Positions 25,018 through 33,542 of a stretch of DNA of 64,000 nucleotides are shown here, piece by piece (within the stretch, counting starts at the first letter, position 1; each line of letters starts with the position of its first letter). The notes beneath the pieces are model-generated. The model made no database searches. It was given only the letters and a program-made list of their open reading frames with translations, and was not told the DNA's origin. Both the position numbers and the translations under genes were made by a program. The stretch comes from Halobellus inordinatus (lineage in GTDB: Archaea > Halobacteriota > Halobacteria > Halobacteriales > Haloferacaceae): assembly GCF_024464655.1 (NCBI RefSeq), contig NZ_JANHAV010000002.1, forward strand, positions 1 through 64,000. Reading direction: 5' to 3'.

Positions 25018-25090
25018 ACTCCTCAGTTCACCGCCGCCACGACTAAAGTCCCGCGTCGTCGGCAGTTCCGGTAGAGGGCGAGGGCAGGGT

Positions 25091-25330
25091 TCACTCGGTC
25101 CGTCCGTACCCCATATTCTCGATGCACGTGAGCATCGACTCCTCGTCGGGGTGCTTATGCAGCGTCGTCGGTGTATCGCAGTAGTACATCTCGCCGTCGT
25201 GCCGGAGCGAGAGTTCGTGCGTCCCGCCGAGCAGTTCCGCCTCGACGACGACGCGGCGGCCGTCCTGGAGCACGTCGAGAATCTCCCGGCCGGTTAGCTC
25301 GCCCGATTCGATGCGGAGTGGCGCTGGCAT
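25091..25330 (-). CDS. Small conserved haloarchaeal protein
   Basis: The protein has 79 residues: MPAPLRIESGELTGREILDVLQDGRRVVVEAEL followed by a strand pair (HELSLRHDGEMYYCDTPTTLHKH) and a helical end. The compact, high-complexity composition and matching codon bias mark it as a real gene. The family looks like a small beta-sheet protein repeatedly seen in haloarchaea, with no function I can name. Single Cys residues (CDT, TCI) do not form a zinc site. Confidence 0.7.
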   Translation of the reverse strand: MPAPLRIESGELTGREILDVLQDGRRVVVEAELLGGTHELSLRHDGEMYYCDTPTTLHKHPDEESMLTCIENMGYGRTE

Positions 25331-25408
25331 ACACTCCCATTCGTCGCCAGGGATATGACTATTGTCGGTGCGAGAGGGGTCAGACGAGATCCCACAGAGA
25401 ACGAGCGA

Positions 25409-26095
25409 TTAATTGGTGGTCGAACGGGACCGATCCTCGGATTGGGGCGGTTCGACGCCTTCTGCGGCCTCGACCGTCTCGGTCTCCTTTTCGGTGTCGA
25501 CGTGCCAGCGCGTCACCTCGTCGTCGAACTCGCCGAGGCGGTCGCTGACCTCCGCTTTCAGGTCGTCGTCGTTGACGTTCACCTCGAAGATGAACGAGAC
25601 TTCGTCCTCGCCGCGCGTGGACTTCTGGATGTTGGCGCTGACGAGTTCGTTGTCGAAGTAGTAGGGGGCCAGTTGGGTCATCACCCGCTGATAGACCGTG
25701 TTCTCGACGCGCCGGAGCGCGCGACGGCCCGCCGAGTCGGCCGCGCGCGCGACGTAGCCGAGCGATTCGGACCACCGTTCGACGGCGCCGTCGCTGTCGC
25801 CCTCCTCGACGTGCTCGTAGGACTCCGACAGCCGCTCGCCCGCAGTCTGGAGGTCCTCGTCGGGCGCTTTCCCGGCTTTCTCCCCCTCGCCTTCGGCGAC
25901 GCTCGCCTGGGCGGCGGTCTTCTTGCTGACGTCCTCGCCGAGTCGTTCGTGGGACTTCGGTCGCCACTCGTCCCACTCCTCGAAGGCCTCGCCGTCGACA
26001 CCGGCGTCGCGCAGGGCACGCGTGATGCGCTCGCCGTGTTCGACGACGTCGCCCCAGGTCCCCCGAACTTTGAATCCGGAGACACTCTCTTCCAT
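25409..26095 (-). CDS. Conserved haloarchaeal protein (possibly DUF5828 family)
   Basis: The protein has 228 residues and opens MEESVSGFKVRGTWGDVVEHGERITRALRDAG. A helical, charged middle (70-120) carries SESYEHVEEGDSDGAVERWSESLGYVARAADSAGRRALRRVE. A beta-rich end follows with YQRVMTQLAPYYFDNELVSANIQ and VSFIFEVNVNDDDL. There are no catalytic motifs I recognise; my family name is from memory. I used the ATG at 26095, which lies about 25 nt from a TATA-like TTTTATACTTAG, implying a leaderless transcript. Confidence 0.72.
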   Translation of the reverse strand: MEESVSGFKVRGTWGDVVEHGERITRALRDAGVDGEAFEEWDEWRPKSHERLGEDVSKKTAAQASVAEGEGEKAGKAPDEDLQTAGERLSESYEHVEEGDSDGAVERWSESLGYVARAADSAGRRALRRVENTVYQRVMTQLAPYYFDNELVSANIQKSTRGEDEVSFIFEVNVNDDDLKAEVSDRLGEFDDEVTRWHVDTEKETETVEAAEGVEPPQSEDRSRSTTN

Positions 26096-26283
26096 CGTCT
26101 CGGACGAGGTAGGAACGGCTAAGTATAAAACTCTACTCCGCGACGTGCGGGCGTTCGACAGGGGAGAACAGCTACCTATTCGCTCGCGAGTGCCCGGTCT
26201 GATCGGGCAAATCACCAGGCAGCAGCGGCGTGTGGGTGCTACTGCGGCGGGGCTTCGTCAGTCTCGCGGACGATCGGTGCGAC

Positions 26284-26496
26284 TCAGCGCTCGCCGTGGA
26301 CGAACCGCGTGGCCGCCTCGTCGAGGCGACGCACGAGACTGCCGAGCCACGCCCCCGGGGAGACGCGTCGGAGCGCGTCGTCGTCGACTTCGATACGGTC
26401 GCCATCAAACGGACCGTCGTGATCGGAGTCCGTCGCGTCGACGACGGTGGACATCGAACAGCGGCCGCAGGATTCAGCACTGTCGTTCGTGCGCAT
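26284..26496 (-). CDS. Small hypothetical protein
   Basis: The 70-residue protein starts at the ATG at 26496 with the N-terminus MRTNDSAESCGRCSM, which carries one CxxC pair, and has an acidic middle. Support for a gene is mainly the promoter: a minus-strand GATTTTTATGTC box lies about 30 nt upstream of the ATG. The protein has no motif beyond the single CxxC and a helical end (LGSLVRRLDEAATRFVHGER). It could be a small metal-binding protein; confidence is moderate. Confidence 0.5.
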   Translation of the reverse strand: MRTNDSAESCGRCSMSTVVDATDSDHDGPFDGDRIEVDDDALRRVSPGAWLGSLVRRLDEAATRFVHGER

Positions 26497-26591
26497 CGGT
26501 ACTCTATCGAAGGCGCGGAACAGACATAAAAATCGGGGACGATCGGACGGGTCCCGAGCGGCTTTTGTGTCTGTGTGTGAAGCGTACCCGT

Positions 26592-26981
26592 ATGGGATAC
26601 CACGTGGTCGACGCCGAGACGGTCTCGCCCGCCGACGGGCGGCCGTGTGAACTGCGGCGACTGGGCGGCGCAGCCGGGCTCTCGAACGTCGCGGTCAATC
26701 GCTTCCGCGCCGAACCGGGCGAGCAACTGCCGCTGAAGTACCACTATCACGAGGAACAGGAGGAGGCGTTCTACGTCCTCTCGGGAACGATGCACGTGGA
26801 GACGCCCGAGGAGACGTTCGTGGTCGACACCGACGAGCTGTTCGCCGTCGACCCCGAGAGCCCCCAGCGCGCGTACAATCCGGCGGACGCCGACACCGAC
26901 CTCGTCGTCCTGGCGGTCGGTGCACCAGCCGTAGACGGCGACGCCGTCGCGTACGACCCCGCAGCGTCGGACGCGGAGTGA
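26592..26981 (+). CDS. Cupin-domain protein
   Basis: The protein has 129 residues forming a single cupin barrel. Cupin motif 1 shows as PLKYHYHEEQEEAFYVLSG, with His, His, Glu metal ligands (H-Y-H, E), and motif 2 as FAVDPESPQRAYNPADADT, where the usual second-motif His is replaced, so metal binding may be altered. The substrate is unknown; many such proteins bind sugars or small acids. The stop overlaps the start of the next gene by one base (TGATG), so the two are coupled. Confidence 0.87.
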   Translation: MGYHVVDAETVSPADGRPCELRRLGGAAGLSNVAVNRFRAEPGEQLPLKYHYHEEQEEAFYVLSGTMHVETPEETFVVDTDELFAVDPESPQRAYNPADADTDLVVLAVGAPAVDGDAVAYDPAASDAE

Positions 26982-27637
26982 TGTCCGAGGACTCCGCGGA
27001 AGCGTTCGATCCGGCCGAGGCCGCCGAGGCGGCGGGAATCGACCGCGACGAGATCCCGGTGTGGGACGACGAGTACCTCGATCGGGTCTCGGATCGGCTG
27101 ATGTTCAACTACGACCTCTCGAAGGACGAGAGCGTCCGCGGCGAGCGGTTCCCGCTGTTCGCGGAGATGCGGATGAAGAGCCAGAAGCACTTCTTCCACC
27201 CCTCGCTGGAGTACGCGAACCACCAGCATCGCGAGTTCGTGTTCGCGCGTCGTCTCGACCGCCCGACGGTGGCAGAACTGGAGCGGCTCGTCGAGTTGGG
27301 CCACGAGCTCGCCGACGACGAGGCGTGGGTCGAGCCCGACGAGGAGCACTTCGGGACCGACTTCACGTTCGTCCTCGTCGCCGAGGAGCTTCCGCCGGAC
27401 GTGGCCGAGTTCGTCGCGTCGTTCAAAGACCGGACGCTGCTGAAGTTCGGGTACTACGGTCACTACGAGATCGGCCTCGCGGTCGTCGTCCCCGAGCGCG
27501 AGGAGATCGTACAGAGCGAGAGCGCGGCGGCCGCCGAGGCGTTCGCGCTCTGGCGTGACGTCCCGCCGGCGGACGAAGGGACGATTCTCGACCGACTGCG
27601 CGACGCGGTGGCCAAGCGGCTCGATCCAGGGCAGTAG
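26981..27637 (+). CDS. Conserved haloarchaeal protein coupled to the cupin
   Basis: The protein has 218 residues. The start ATG at 26981 shares its A with the cupin stop. The sequence contains IPVWDDEYLDRVSDRLMFNYDLSKDESVRGERFPLFAEM, KSQKHFFHPSLEYANHQHREFVF, and LLKFGYYGHYEIGLAVVVPE. It is a compact globular protein with no TM segment or known catalytic signature. Several His and Asp residues cluster (FFHPSLEYANHQH). Codon use matches its neighbours. Function unknown; the cupin partner suggests shared metabolism. Confidence 0.75.
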   Translation: MSEDSAEAFDPAEAAEAAGIDRDEIPVWDDEYLDRVSDRLMFNYDLSKDESVRGERFPLFAEMRMKSQKHFFHPSLEYANHQHREFVFARRLDRPTVAELERLVELGHELADDEAWVEPDEEHFGTDFTFVLVAEELPPDVAEFVASFKDRTLLKFGYYGHYEIGLAVVVPEREEIVQSESAAAAEAFALWRDVPPADEGTILDRLRDAVAKRLDPGQ

Positions 27638-27747
27638 GACGGGGAGACTGGGAGAGCGGTGAGTAGACACCGGGTGGATGGATCGAGAGCGCAGAGCGAG
27701 AAGGAAACAGAGAGTAGACCGAGAAAAAGAATCCGCCGCGTGTGCGG

Positions 27748-29553
27748 TTAGTCGTCGCTCGGCGAGAAGCCGCCGGATTCCTCGCCGTCGCGAATCGCAC
27801 TGATGTTCGAGTAGCCCATCCGGACCAGCGCGAGTCCGAGATACACCAACACGAGCGCGAGGACGATCTGTGCCACCGCCGACAGCATCTGGACGAGCGA
27901 CGCGCCCGCCATCCACGTCGGATCGAGGAACTTCGCGTAGAGGTTGCTGTAGAAGGCGAGCCAGAGCAGCCCGGAGACGGTGATGACGACCATCACGGCC
28001 ATCGGGCCGCCGGTGCTGATGAGCTGTTTCGAGTCGTCCCAGTTCGCCAGCCACACCGTCGCCGTCAGCAGTGCGAGCGCCGCCAGCAACTGGTTGGCAC
28101 CGCCGAAGAGCTGCCACAGCGTCGCCCACGAGCCGCTGGCGATGAGGATGTACGCCGGGATGGTCTGGAGCGCCGCGTTGCCGTAGCGGTCTGCGGCGAA
28201 CGACTGCACCGAGGATTCGGGCGTGCCGATGATCTCCTCCATCATATAACGGCCGAGGCGAACGGCCGTGTCAGTCGACGTGAGGAGGAAGCTCACGAGC
28301 ACGAGTGCCATAAAGGGTCCACCGAAGGAGGTCGGGATTCCGAAGCTCGTGAGCAGGATGCCGCCGCCGGTCGCGAAGGTCGGGAGCGCGAGTCCGATCC
28401 CGCCGCCGACGTCGGGCGCGACGAGCGCGACGGTGATGAGCGCGACCGTCGCGAGCAGTCCCTCACCGAGCATCCCGCCGTAGCCGATCGGACGAGCGTC
28501 GCTCTCGCGGTTCAGCTGTTTCGCGGTCGTCCCCGAGGAGACCAGCGAGTGGAAGCCGCTGATCGTCCCGCAGGCGATCGTGATGAACAGGAGCGGGAAG
28601 AGCGGGGCGCCGTTGCGGCCGATGAAGCCGTAGAACGGTTCGAGGTTGGTGACGAGCGGTTGGCTCGACGTACCGAGGATCGTGCCGACGATGACGGCGA
28701 GAAGCGCGCCGCCGACGCCGGTGTACAGGAGGAACGAGGAGAGGTAGTCACGCGGTTGCAGCAGCACCCACACGGGGAGTGCGCTCGCGACCGCACCGTA
28801 GACCAAGATGATCGGGATCCACGCCGCCGTGTTCGCGCCGAAGGCGCCCGCCGCCGGGAGCCACGACATCTGCGAACTGAGCAGCACGATCGTTCCCGCC
28901 GGGTATTCACCCGGGACGAGCGCGAGCGGGTACTGGATACCGACCCAGACGCCGGCGAACATCAGCGCGACGAACAGGCCGGTCCCCGCCAGGAACGGCA
29001 GGTCGAACTGGTAGAGCCACGCGCCGAGCAGGATCGCCAGCCCGATGTAAATGAGGCTGGCCGTCGCCGCCTGCGGGTAGGCGTTGAACACGATGGCGAC
29101 GACGAGCGCGAACACGGCCACGACGAGGATGATCGTCAGGAACGCGAACCACAGCAGCATATTCTTGCCGCGTTCGCCGACGTACTCACCGATGATGTAG
29201 CCGATCGACTTCCCGTCGTGGCGGAGACTCGCCGAGAGCGACGAGAAGTCGTGGACGCTCCCCATCAGGGGATTCCCGATGGCGATCCACGCGAGCGCCG
29301 GGACCCAGCCCCACAGGACGCCGGCCGTGATCGGGCCGACGATCGGGGCACCCCCCGCGATGCTCGAGTAGTGGTGTCCTAAGAGAACTGGCTTCTTCGC
29401 TGGCACGTACTCCTGACCGTCTTCGTACTTGTGCGCGGGCGTCTCGCGGCTGTCATCGAGGTCTACGAACTGGGCGAGGTACTTCGAGTACCCCAAATAC
29501 CCAACCGAGAACAGTGCGAGAATCCCCACGACGAGCCAAATTACCTGGACCAT
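27748..29553 (-). CDS. cstA: CstA family carbon-starvation/peptide-pyruvate transporter
   Basis: This polytopic membrane protein of 601 residues has about 16-18 hydrophobic segments. CstA signatures are visible: GHHYSSIAGGAPIVGPITAGVLWGWVPALAWI, GNPLMGSVHDFSSL, and GGPFMALVLVSFLLTSTDTAVRLGRYMMEEI. In bacteria CstA proteins import peptides or pyruvate on starvation; which substrate applies here is unknown. I used the ATG at 29553 (MVQVIWLVVGILALF). Upstream lie a TATA-like AAGATTATACG and a perfect 14-bp palindrome, so the gene is likely regulated. It is a single-gene unit. Confidence 0.93.
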   Translation of the reverse strand: MVQVIWLVVGILALFSVGYLGYSKYLAQFVDLDDSRETPAHKYEDGQEYVPAKKPVLLGHHYSSIAGGAPIVGPITAGVLWGWVPALAWIAIGNPLMGSVHDFSSLSASLRHDGKSIGYIIGEYVGERGKNMLLWFAFLTIILVVAVFALVVAIVFNAYPQAATASLIYIGLAILLGAWLYQFDLPFLAGTGLFVALMFAGVWVGIQYPLALVPGEYPAGTIVLLSSQMSWLPAAGAFGANTAAWIPIILVYGAVASALPVWVLLQPRDYLSSFLLYTGVGGALLAVIVGTILGTSSQPLVTNLEPFYGFIGRNGAPLFPLLFITIACGTISGFHSLVSSGTTAKQLNRESDARPIGYGGMLGEGLLATVALITVALVAPDVGGGIGLALPTFATGGGILLTSFGIPTSFGGPFMALVLVSFLLTSTDTAVRLGRYMMEEIIGTPESSVQSFAADRYGNAALQTIPAYILIASGSWATLWQLFGGANQLLAALALLTATVWLANWDDSKQLISTGGPMAVMVVITVSGLLWLAFYSNLYAKFLDPTWMAGASLVQMLSAVAQIVLALVLVYLGLALVRMGYSNISAIRDGEESGGFSPSDD

Positions 29554-29589
29554 ATTGTGGTAACTCCACACGGCACCATGGGTAGATAG

Positions 29590-29612
29590 CGTATAATCTT
29601 AACGATCGTTAA
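29590..29612 (-). promoter_or_regulatory. cstA promoter with perfect 14-bp palindrome
   Basis: TTAACGATCGTTAA at 29599-29612 is a perfect palindrome. It directly abuts the minus-strand TATA-like AAGATTATACG (about 29588-29599) that is correctly placed for cstA at 29553. Position at the BRE/upstream side suggests an operator that controls access of TFB or acts as an activator site. Confidence 0.6.
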
Positions 29613-29718
29613 CCTGATATGCGGGAGACACGACGCTGAACCACGTTAGCTGAGGGGTTCTGTAGTATCGAAACCGATAGCGGTCGGGTCGACAGCGGTC
29701 GTCCCGATCCGGGGCTCA

Positions 29719-29797
29719 TACTGTCGGACAGGAGTTCGTGACTCATTTTGGAACCCACGGGACGGCAATACCCTTCACATCGTGGTGTCCGACAGTA
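29719..29797. mobile_element. 79-bp MITE-like element, family B copy 2, at the ArsA-gene stop
   Basis: The termini TACTGTCGGACAG and (G)TGTCCGACAGTA form inverted repeats. The flanks are TCA at 29716-29718 and TCA at 29798-29800. The right TCA is the complement of the TGA stop codon of the minus-strand ArsA-type gene. It is about 80% identical to copy 1, with the best conserved parts at the ends and around GTTCGTGA, ACCCACGGG and TTCACATCG. It is non-coding. Confidence 0.83.
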
Positions 29798-30772
29798 TCA
29801 GTCCGCCGACGCCGACGGCCGATCGACGTCGATGTCGAGTTCGGCGGCCACCGTGTCCAGAAGGCTGCCTTTCACCTCGGAGACGCGTGTCTCGATCTCG
29901 GCTACGACCGGCGGACCGAACGAGTTGTGGAGTTCTTCGAGGTGCTCGCGCTCGGTCGCGACGCGGTCGCGGAGGAACCGCGCACCGCGGCCCTCCTCGT
30001 CAGAATCCGGTTCGGGCGTGAGTCGGTTCACGGCCAGTCCGCGGACGTCGAGGCCGTAGGAGTCGAGTTCGTCGATCGCGCGGCGCGTCTCCCGGAGCGA
30101 GAGTTCGTCGGGGTTGACGACGAGGACGAACGCCGAATCGTTCCGTAGTTTCCTGCCGGCGAACTCGAAGCGTTCCTTTCGGGTCCGGAGCCGGTCGAGG
30201 ATCGGGTCGCCATCCATCATCCGTCGGGGCTCGGTGTTCCCGACGGCCGCCCGCTCGTAGAGGTCGATCGCCTGCTCGCGCTTGTGAGCCAGGCGGTCGA
30301 TCCAGCCTTCGAGCATCTCGGGGAGCGAGAGCAGTCGCAGCGTGCCGCCGGTCGGAGAGGTGTCGAAGACGATCCGATCGTACTCGTCGGCCTCCCGCAT
30401 CACCTGGATGAAGCGATCCATCAGCGCGGCCTCGTACGCGCCCGGTGTCTGGTGGGCCATCTCGATCTGGCGATCGATCTCGTTGACCATCGCGGCGCTC
30501 ACCTGATCGCTCATCGCGCGCTTTGTCTCCATCAGGTGGCGCTCGGTCTCGGCTTCCGGATCGATCTCCATCGCGTCGAGGCCGTCGACGCCGTCGACGG
30601 CGGTCGGACTGTCGTCGAACTGCTGGTCGAAGACGTCGGAGGTGCTGTGTGCCGGGTCAGTCGACACGATCAGCGTGCGGAGATCCGAGCGCGCGGAGGC
30701 GAGCGCGTACGCCGAGGAGACGGTGGTCTTGCCGACGCCGCCCTTCCCGCCGAAGAATACGTGCTTACGCAT
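29798..30772 (-). CDS. ArsA/Get3-type ATPase
   Basis: The protein has 324 residues. The deviant P-loop FGGKGGVGKTT (7-17) and switch I VSTDPAHSTSDVF are those of the ArsA/Get3 (TRC40) family. Switch II is FDTSPTGGTLRLLSLPE and the A-loop VVNPDELSLRETRRAIDEL. A single ATPase domain argues for a Get3-like tail-anchored-protein-targeting or general cytosolic ATPase rather than the duplicated bacterial arsenite pump. The CxxC of Get3 is not seen. The start ATG at 30772 follows the upstream small gene by only 2 nt, so both form one operon. The stop triplet carries the inserted family B element. Confidence 0.92.
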   Translation of the reverse strand: MRKHVFFGGKGGVGKTTVSSAYALASARSDLRTLIVSTDPAHSTSDVFDQQFDDSPTAVDGVDGLDAMEIDPEAETERHLMETKRAMSDQVSAAMVNEIDRQIEMAHQTPGAYEAALMDRFIQVMREADEYDRIVFDTSPTGGTLRLLSLPEMLEGWIDRLAHKREQAIDLYERAAVGNTEPRRMMDGDPILDRLRTRKERFEFAGRKLRNDSAFVLVVNPDELSLRETRRAIDELDSYGLDVRGLAVNRLTPEPDSDEEGRGARFLRDRVATEREHLEELHNSFGPPVVAEIETRVSEVKGSLLDTVAAELDIDVDRPSASAD

Positions 30773-30774
30773 CG

Positions 30775-31071
30775 TCAGAAGTGGTACTGCTGGCCCTTTC
30801 GTTCGAGGAGCGAGCCGCGATCCCACATCCGGCGCTCCCAGGATTCGAACTCGTCTTCGAGGTACGGAAGCAACTCCGCAGTGTAGTACGACACTGGCGA
30901 GGGAATCCCGAAGGCCTCCGGGAAGCACGCGAGCATAAAGGTGTCTTCGAGGTCCTCTGCTTCTTTCTCGATTTTCTCGTAGGCAGGGTGGGTGATCATT
31001 CCGTGATAGAGACCGCGGAGCCACTCCGAAAGGTGCGCTCGGAACCGTTCGATCCGGTCGACCAGCGACAT
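30775..31071 (-). CDS. Small conserved protein in operon with the ArsA-type ATPase
   Basis: The protein has 98 residues: MSLVDRIERFRAHLSEWLRGLYHGMITHPAYEKIEKEAEDLEDTF and then CFPEAFGIPSPVSYYTAELLPYLEDEFESWERRMWDRG. It is helical and aromatic-rich with no TM segment. The ATG at 31071 is favoured over an upstream start because a TATA-like GCTTTTATC lies about 25 nt before it, giving a leaderless transcript. It lies 2 nt from the ATPase start, so it may be a partner or cofactor of that ATPase. Function unknown. Confidence 0.82.
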   Translation of the reverse strand: MSLVDRIERFRAHLSEWLRGLYHGMITHPAYEKIEKEAEDLEDTFMLACFPEAFGIPSPVSYYTAELLPYLEDEFESWERRMWDRGSLLERKGQQYHF

Positions 31072-31194
31072 AGCGCGAGGTACGGTCTCCGAGATAAAAG
31101 CATATCGCCCGGCGTACGCAATCACGGCCGCACGAAGTCGGCCGCGGTCGGGACTCGTCCGGACGTTGAAATAGGGGGAGCGCCCAGAGAGAGT

Positions 31195-32556
31195 ATGTCG
31201 CTGTCGTCGGATCAGACGCCCGTGACGATTCTGAGCGGGAGCCTCGGCGCGGGAAAGACGACGCTCCTCAATCGCCTCCTGTCGGGTGCGGGCGATCGGG
31301 ACGTCGCCGTCCTCGTGAACGATATGGGTGAGTTGAACGTCGACGCCGACCTCGTGAGCGAGGAGTCGGAGCTCACCGTCGCCGACGGGCAGGTGACGGA
31401 ACTGTCGAACGGCTGTATCTGCTGTGAACTCCGCGACGACCTCGAAACCGCCGTCGTGCAGTTAGCACAGGAGCGTTCCTTCGACCATCTCGTCGTCGAG
31501 CCGTCGGGGATCAGCGAGCCGGCACCGGTGGCACGCCTGTTCACCGGCGGGTCGCCCGCGGCGGCGAAGTACCGCGTCGACGCGGTCGTCGCCGTCGTCG
31601 ACAGTCGGCTGTTCGCGGATACGTTCGGCCCCGACGGAGAGCCGACCGAGACGGTCGCCGAGGGCGGCGATGGTGAGCGGCGGCCGCTGTCGGACCTCCT
31701 CGTCGAGCAGGTCGAGTTCGCGGACGTCGTGGTGCTGAACAAGACGGACCTCGTCGACGACGCGGAGCGGGAGCGCGTCGAGCGCGTGGTCCGCACGCTG
31801 CGGCCGGACGCGCGGGTCCTCGCGACCACCTACGGCGACGTCGCGATCGACGACGTGCTCGGCGTGGACCTGTTCGACCCGGGTGCGGCCGCGGAGAAAG
31901 CAGGGTGGAAACAAGCACTGGATGCCGCGGAAGGTGCAGATGCCGGTAGAACGGGCGGACGTGGGAACGGCCATAGCAGCCACGAGCACGCCGATCACGA
32001 CCACACCGATCAGAGCCGCGACCGCCACGGGCACGACGGCCACGGACAGACCGGCCACGACCACGCTGGTCACGAACACACCCACCCCGAGGACGACTAC
32101 GGCATCACCTCGTTCACGTACCGACGGCGGCGACCGTTCCACCCCGAACGCATCGCCGCCGTCCTCGCGGACCTTCCGGCGTCGGTGTTGCGGTCGAAGG
32201 GCCATCTCTGGGTTGCCGGACGCGAGGAAACGCACTTGACGTTCAGCCAGGCGGGCGCGTCGGCCAGCGTCGAGGCGACGGGGCGGTGGATCGCGAGCCT
32301 TCCCGAGTTCGAGCAGCGAAGCTACCGGAACAACCGATCGGACCTCGGGTACGAGTGGGACGAGACGTGGGGCGACCGGCGGACCGGCCTGGTGTTCATC
32401 GGGCAGGATATCGAGGAGTCGGCGCTGATCGACCGCCTCGACGACGCGCTACTCACCGACGCGGAGTTCGAAGACGAGTGGGAGACGCTTTCGGGGCTCG
32501 ACCGCTACCCGACCGAGCCCGGTGAGAGGGTCGTCCTCGCGAGTCCGGGCGAGTGA
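31195..32556 (+). CDS. CobW/COG0523 GTPase, probable metallochaperone
   Basis: The protein has 453 residues. Walker A is SGSLGAGKTTLLNRLL (14-29) and the CxCC metal site NGCICCE lies at C74, C76 and C77. The G4 motif is VVLNKTDLVDD. A Gly/His/Asp-rich loop (about 257-303, with repeated HDH and GHDG blocks) separates it from the C-terminal CobW_C domain (RRRPFHPERIAAVLADLP ... LPEFEQRSYRNNRSDLGYEWDETWGDRRTGLVFIGQ). Family members deliver Zn, Co or related metals to client enzymes; the long histidine loop favours zinc buffering. The start ATG at 31195 is preceded by GAGAGAG. The client is unknown. Confidence 0.92.
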   Translation: MSLSSDQTPVTILSGSLGAGKTTLLNRLLSGAGDRDVAVLVNDMGELNVDADLVSEESELTVADGQVTELSNGCICCELRDDLETAVVQLAQERSFDHLVVEPSGISEPAPVARLFTGGSPAAAKYRVDAVVAVVDSRLFADTFGPDGEPTETVAEGGDGERRPLSDLLVEQVEFADVVVLNKTDLVDDAERERVERVVRTLRPDARVLATTYGDVAIDDVLGVDLFDPGAAAEKAGWKQALDAAEGADAGRTGGRGNGHSSHEHADHDHTDQSRDRHGHDGHGQTGHDHAGHEHTHPEDDYGITSFTYRRRRPFHPERIAAVLADLPASVLRSKGHLWVAGREETHLTFSQAGASASVEATGRWIASLPEFEQRSYRNNRSDLGYEWDETWGDRRTGLVFIGQDIEESALIDRLDDALLTDAEFEDEWETLSGLDRYPTEPGERVVLASPGE

Positions 32557-32587
32557 GGCGATGCGGTCGGATCCGGACCTCCCGGCG

Positions 32588-32830
32588 TTAGCAGGCGCAG
32601 CCAGTCGATCCGGGCGACCGTTCGAGTTCCATCTCGTCGCCGCACTCCGGACAGGTCGGCGGCGCGTCGTCGGCGACGTCGCGCGCCGGAATCCGTTCGG
32701 CGCAGTCGTGGCACCAGTAGGACCCACGCGTCGACGACGTGGCGTCACCACGGTTCGGTGACTCCGTCGAAGCCGCGAGTGCGTCTCTGATCGTTCCGAG
32801 CAGTCCCAGATCCGACGTGATCCGGCGCAA
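32588..32830 (-). CDS. Small zinc-ribbon protein
   Basis: The protein has 80 residues. YWCHDCAERIPARDVADDAPPTCPECGDEMELERS is a classical zinc ribbon (CxxC-x17-CxxC). The C-terminus ends in GCAC. The N-terminal 35 residues are flexible. It is likely a nucleic-acid-associated or regulatory zinc finger. It converges with the CobW-type metal GTPase 31 nt away, an interesting but unproven neighbourhood for a zinc protein. Confidence 0.78.
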   Translation of the reverse strand: MRRITSDLGLLGTIRDALAASTESPNRGDATSSTRGSYWCHDCAERIPARDVADDAPPTCPECGDEMELERSPGSTGCAC

Positions 32831-32903
32831 CAGTGTTAATTCCGCGTCGCTCGTGCGTGCGGGTCGGGAAAGCGCAGTGATGACCGTTGCTGGAGAGGTT
32901 CGG

Positions 32904-33230
32904 TCACCCCCCGCTCGCGAACGCGAGCAGACTCAGGAAAGTGAGGACGGCCCCGAATACGAGCGCCCCGTAGCAGATGCGGCGGAAGCGGAGGTCCGCC
33001 GGGAGTTCGCGGCGGACCGTCGGGTCGACGGTCCAGACGAATCGTCGGTACGCCCACACCGTCGTCGCGAGCGCGGCTGCGACGGAGACGGCGAGGCCGC
33101 GGGGCCAAGGAACGGCGAACGCATCGAGATACAGCGGGCCGAAGGAGAGACACAGAAGCCACGCGGAGCCGGCGACGACGACGAACGGCACCGGGTCGAC
33201 CGGGTCGCCCTCACGATTTCGGACGGACAC
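32904..33230 (-). CDS. Small membrane protein with three TM segments
   Basis: The protein has 108 residues. Hydrophobic segments lie at PFVVVAGSAWLLCLSFGPLYL, LAVSVAAALATTVWAYRRFVW and ICYGALVFGAVLTFLSLLAF. A charged loop (TVDPTVRRELPADLRFRR) separates the second and third. No motif indicates an activity. The start is the ATG at 33230 and it is divergent from the next small membrane protein, 56 nt away. Confidence 0.72.
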   Translation of the reverse strand: MSVRNREGDPVDPVPFVVVAGSAWLLCLSFGPLYLDAFAVPWPRGLAVSVAAALATTVWAYRRFVWTVDPTVRRELPADLRFRRICYGALVFGAVLTFLSLLAFASGG

Positions 33231-33286
33231 AGTTGGCGTTCGGCCGCCAGCACAAAATATGTGAAGGCCGGGAGCGAGAGCCGAGT

Positions 33287-33469
33287 ATGGAGACTACTTC
33301 GCAGGGCGATCCACGGGTGCTCTTCGTGATGAACCTCGTGTTATCGTCGCTCTTTGCGACCGTGGTCGTCTGGGGGTTGGATCTCGTCGGCATCGCGGCG
33401 TTCACGCCGGTGAACGTCGGCTCGTTGGCGCTCGTAATTATGGCGGTGACGTACGTTATGACCCGCTGA
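33287..33469 (+). CDS. Small two-TM membrane protein
   Basis: The protein has 60 residues: [32 protein letters not shown], then a helix break, then [22 protein letters not shown]. The ATG at 33287 is preferred because a TATA-like CACAAAATATG lies about 30 nt upstream; starting earlier would begin inside that promoter. Function unknown; it may be co-oriented with upp, 73 nt downstream. Confidence 0.72.
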   Translation: METTSQGDPRVLFVMNLVLSSLFATVVVWGLDLVGIAAFTPVNVGSLALVIMAVTYVMTR

Positions 33470-33542
33470 GGCCGGCCTCGGATTCCCTCGGGCGCGCCGC
33501 AGACCCCCGGAGTTATGTGGATCCGAAGCGGCGACTGTACCT

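Noticed and set aside
30523-32556. A 677-residue version of the CobW-type GTPase
   Set aside because: The extra N-terminal part is antisense to the ArsA-type operon; the P-loop protein begins at 31195.
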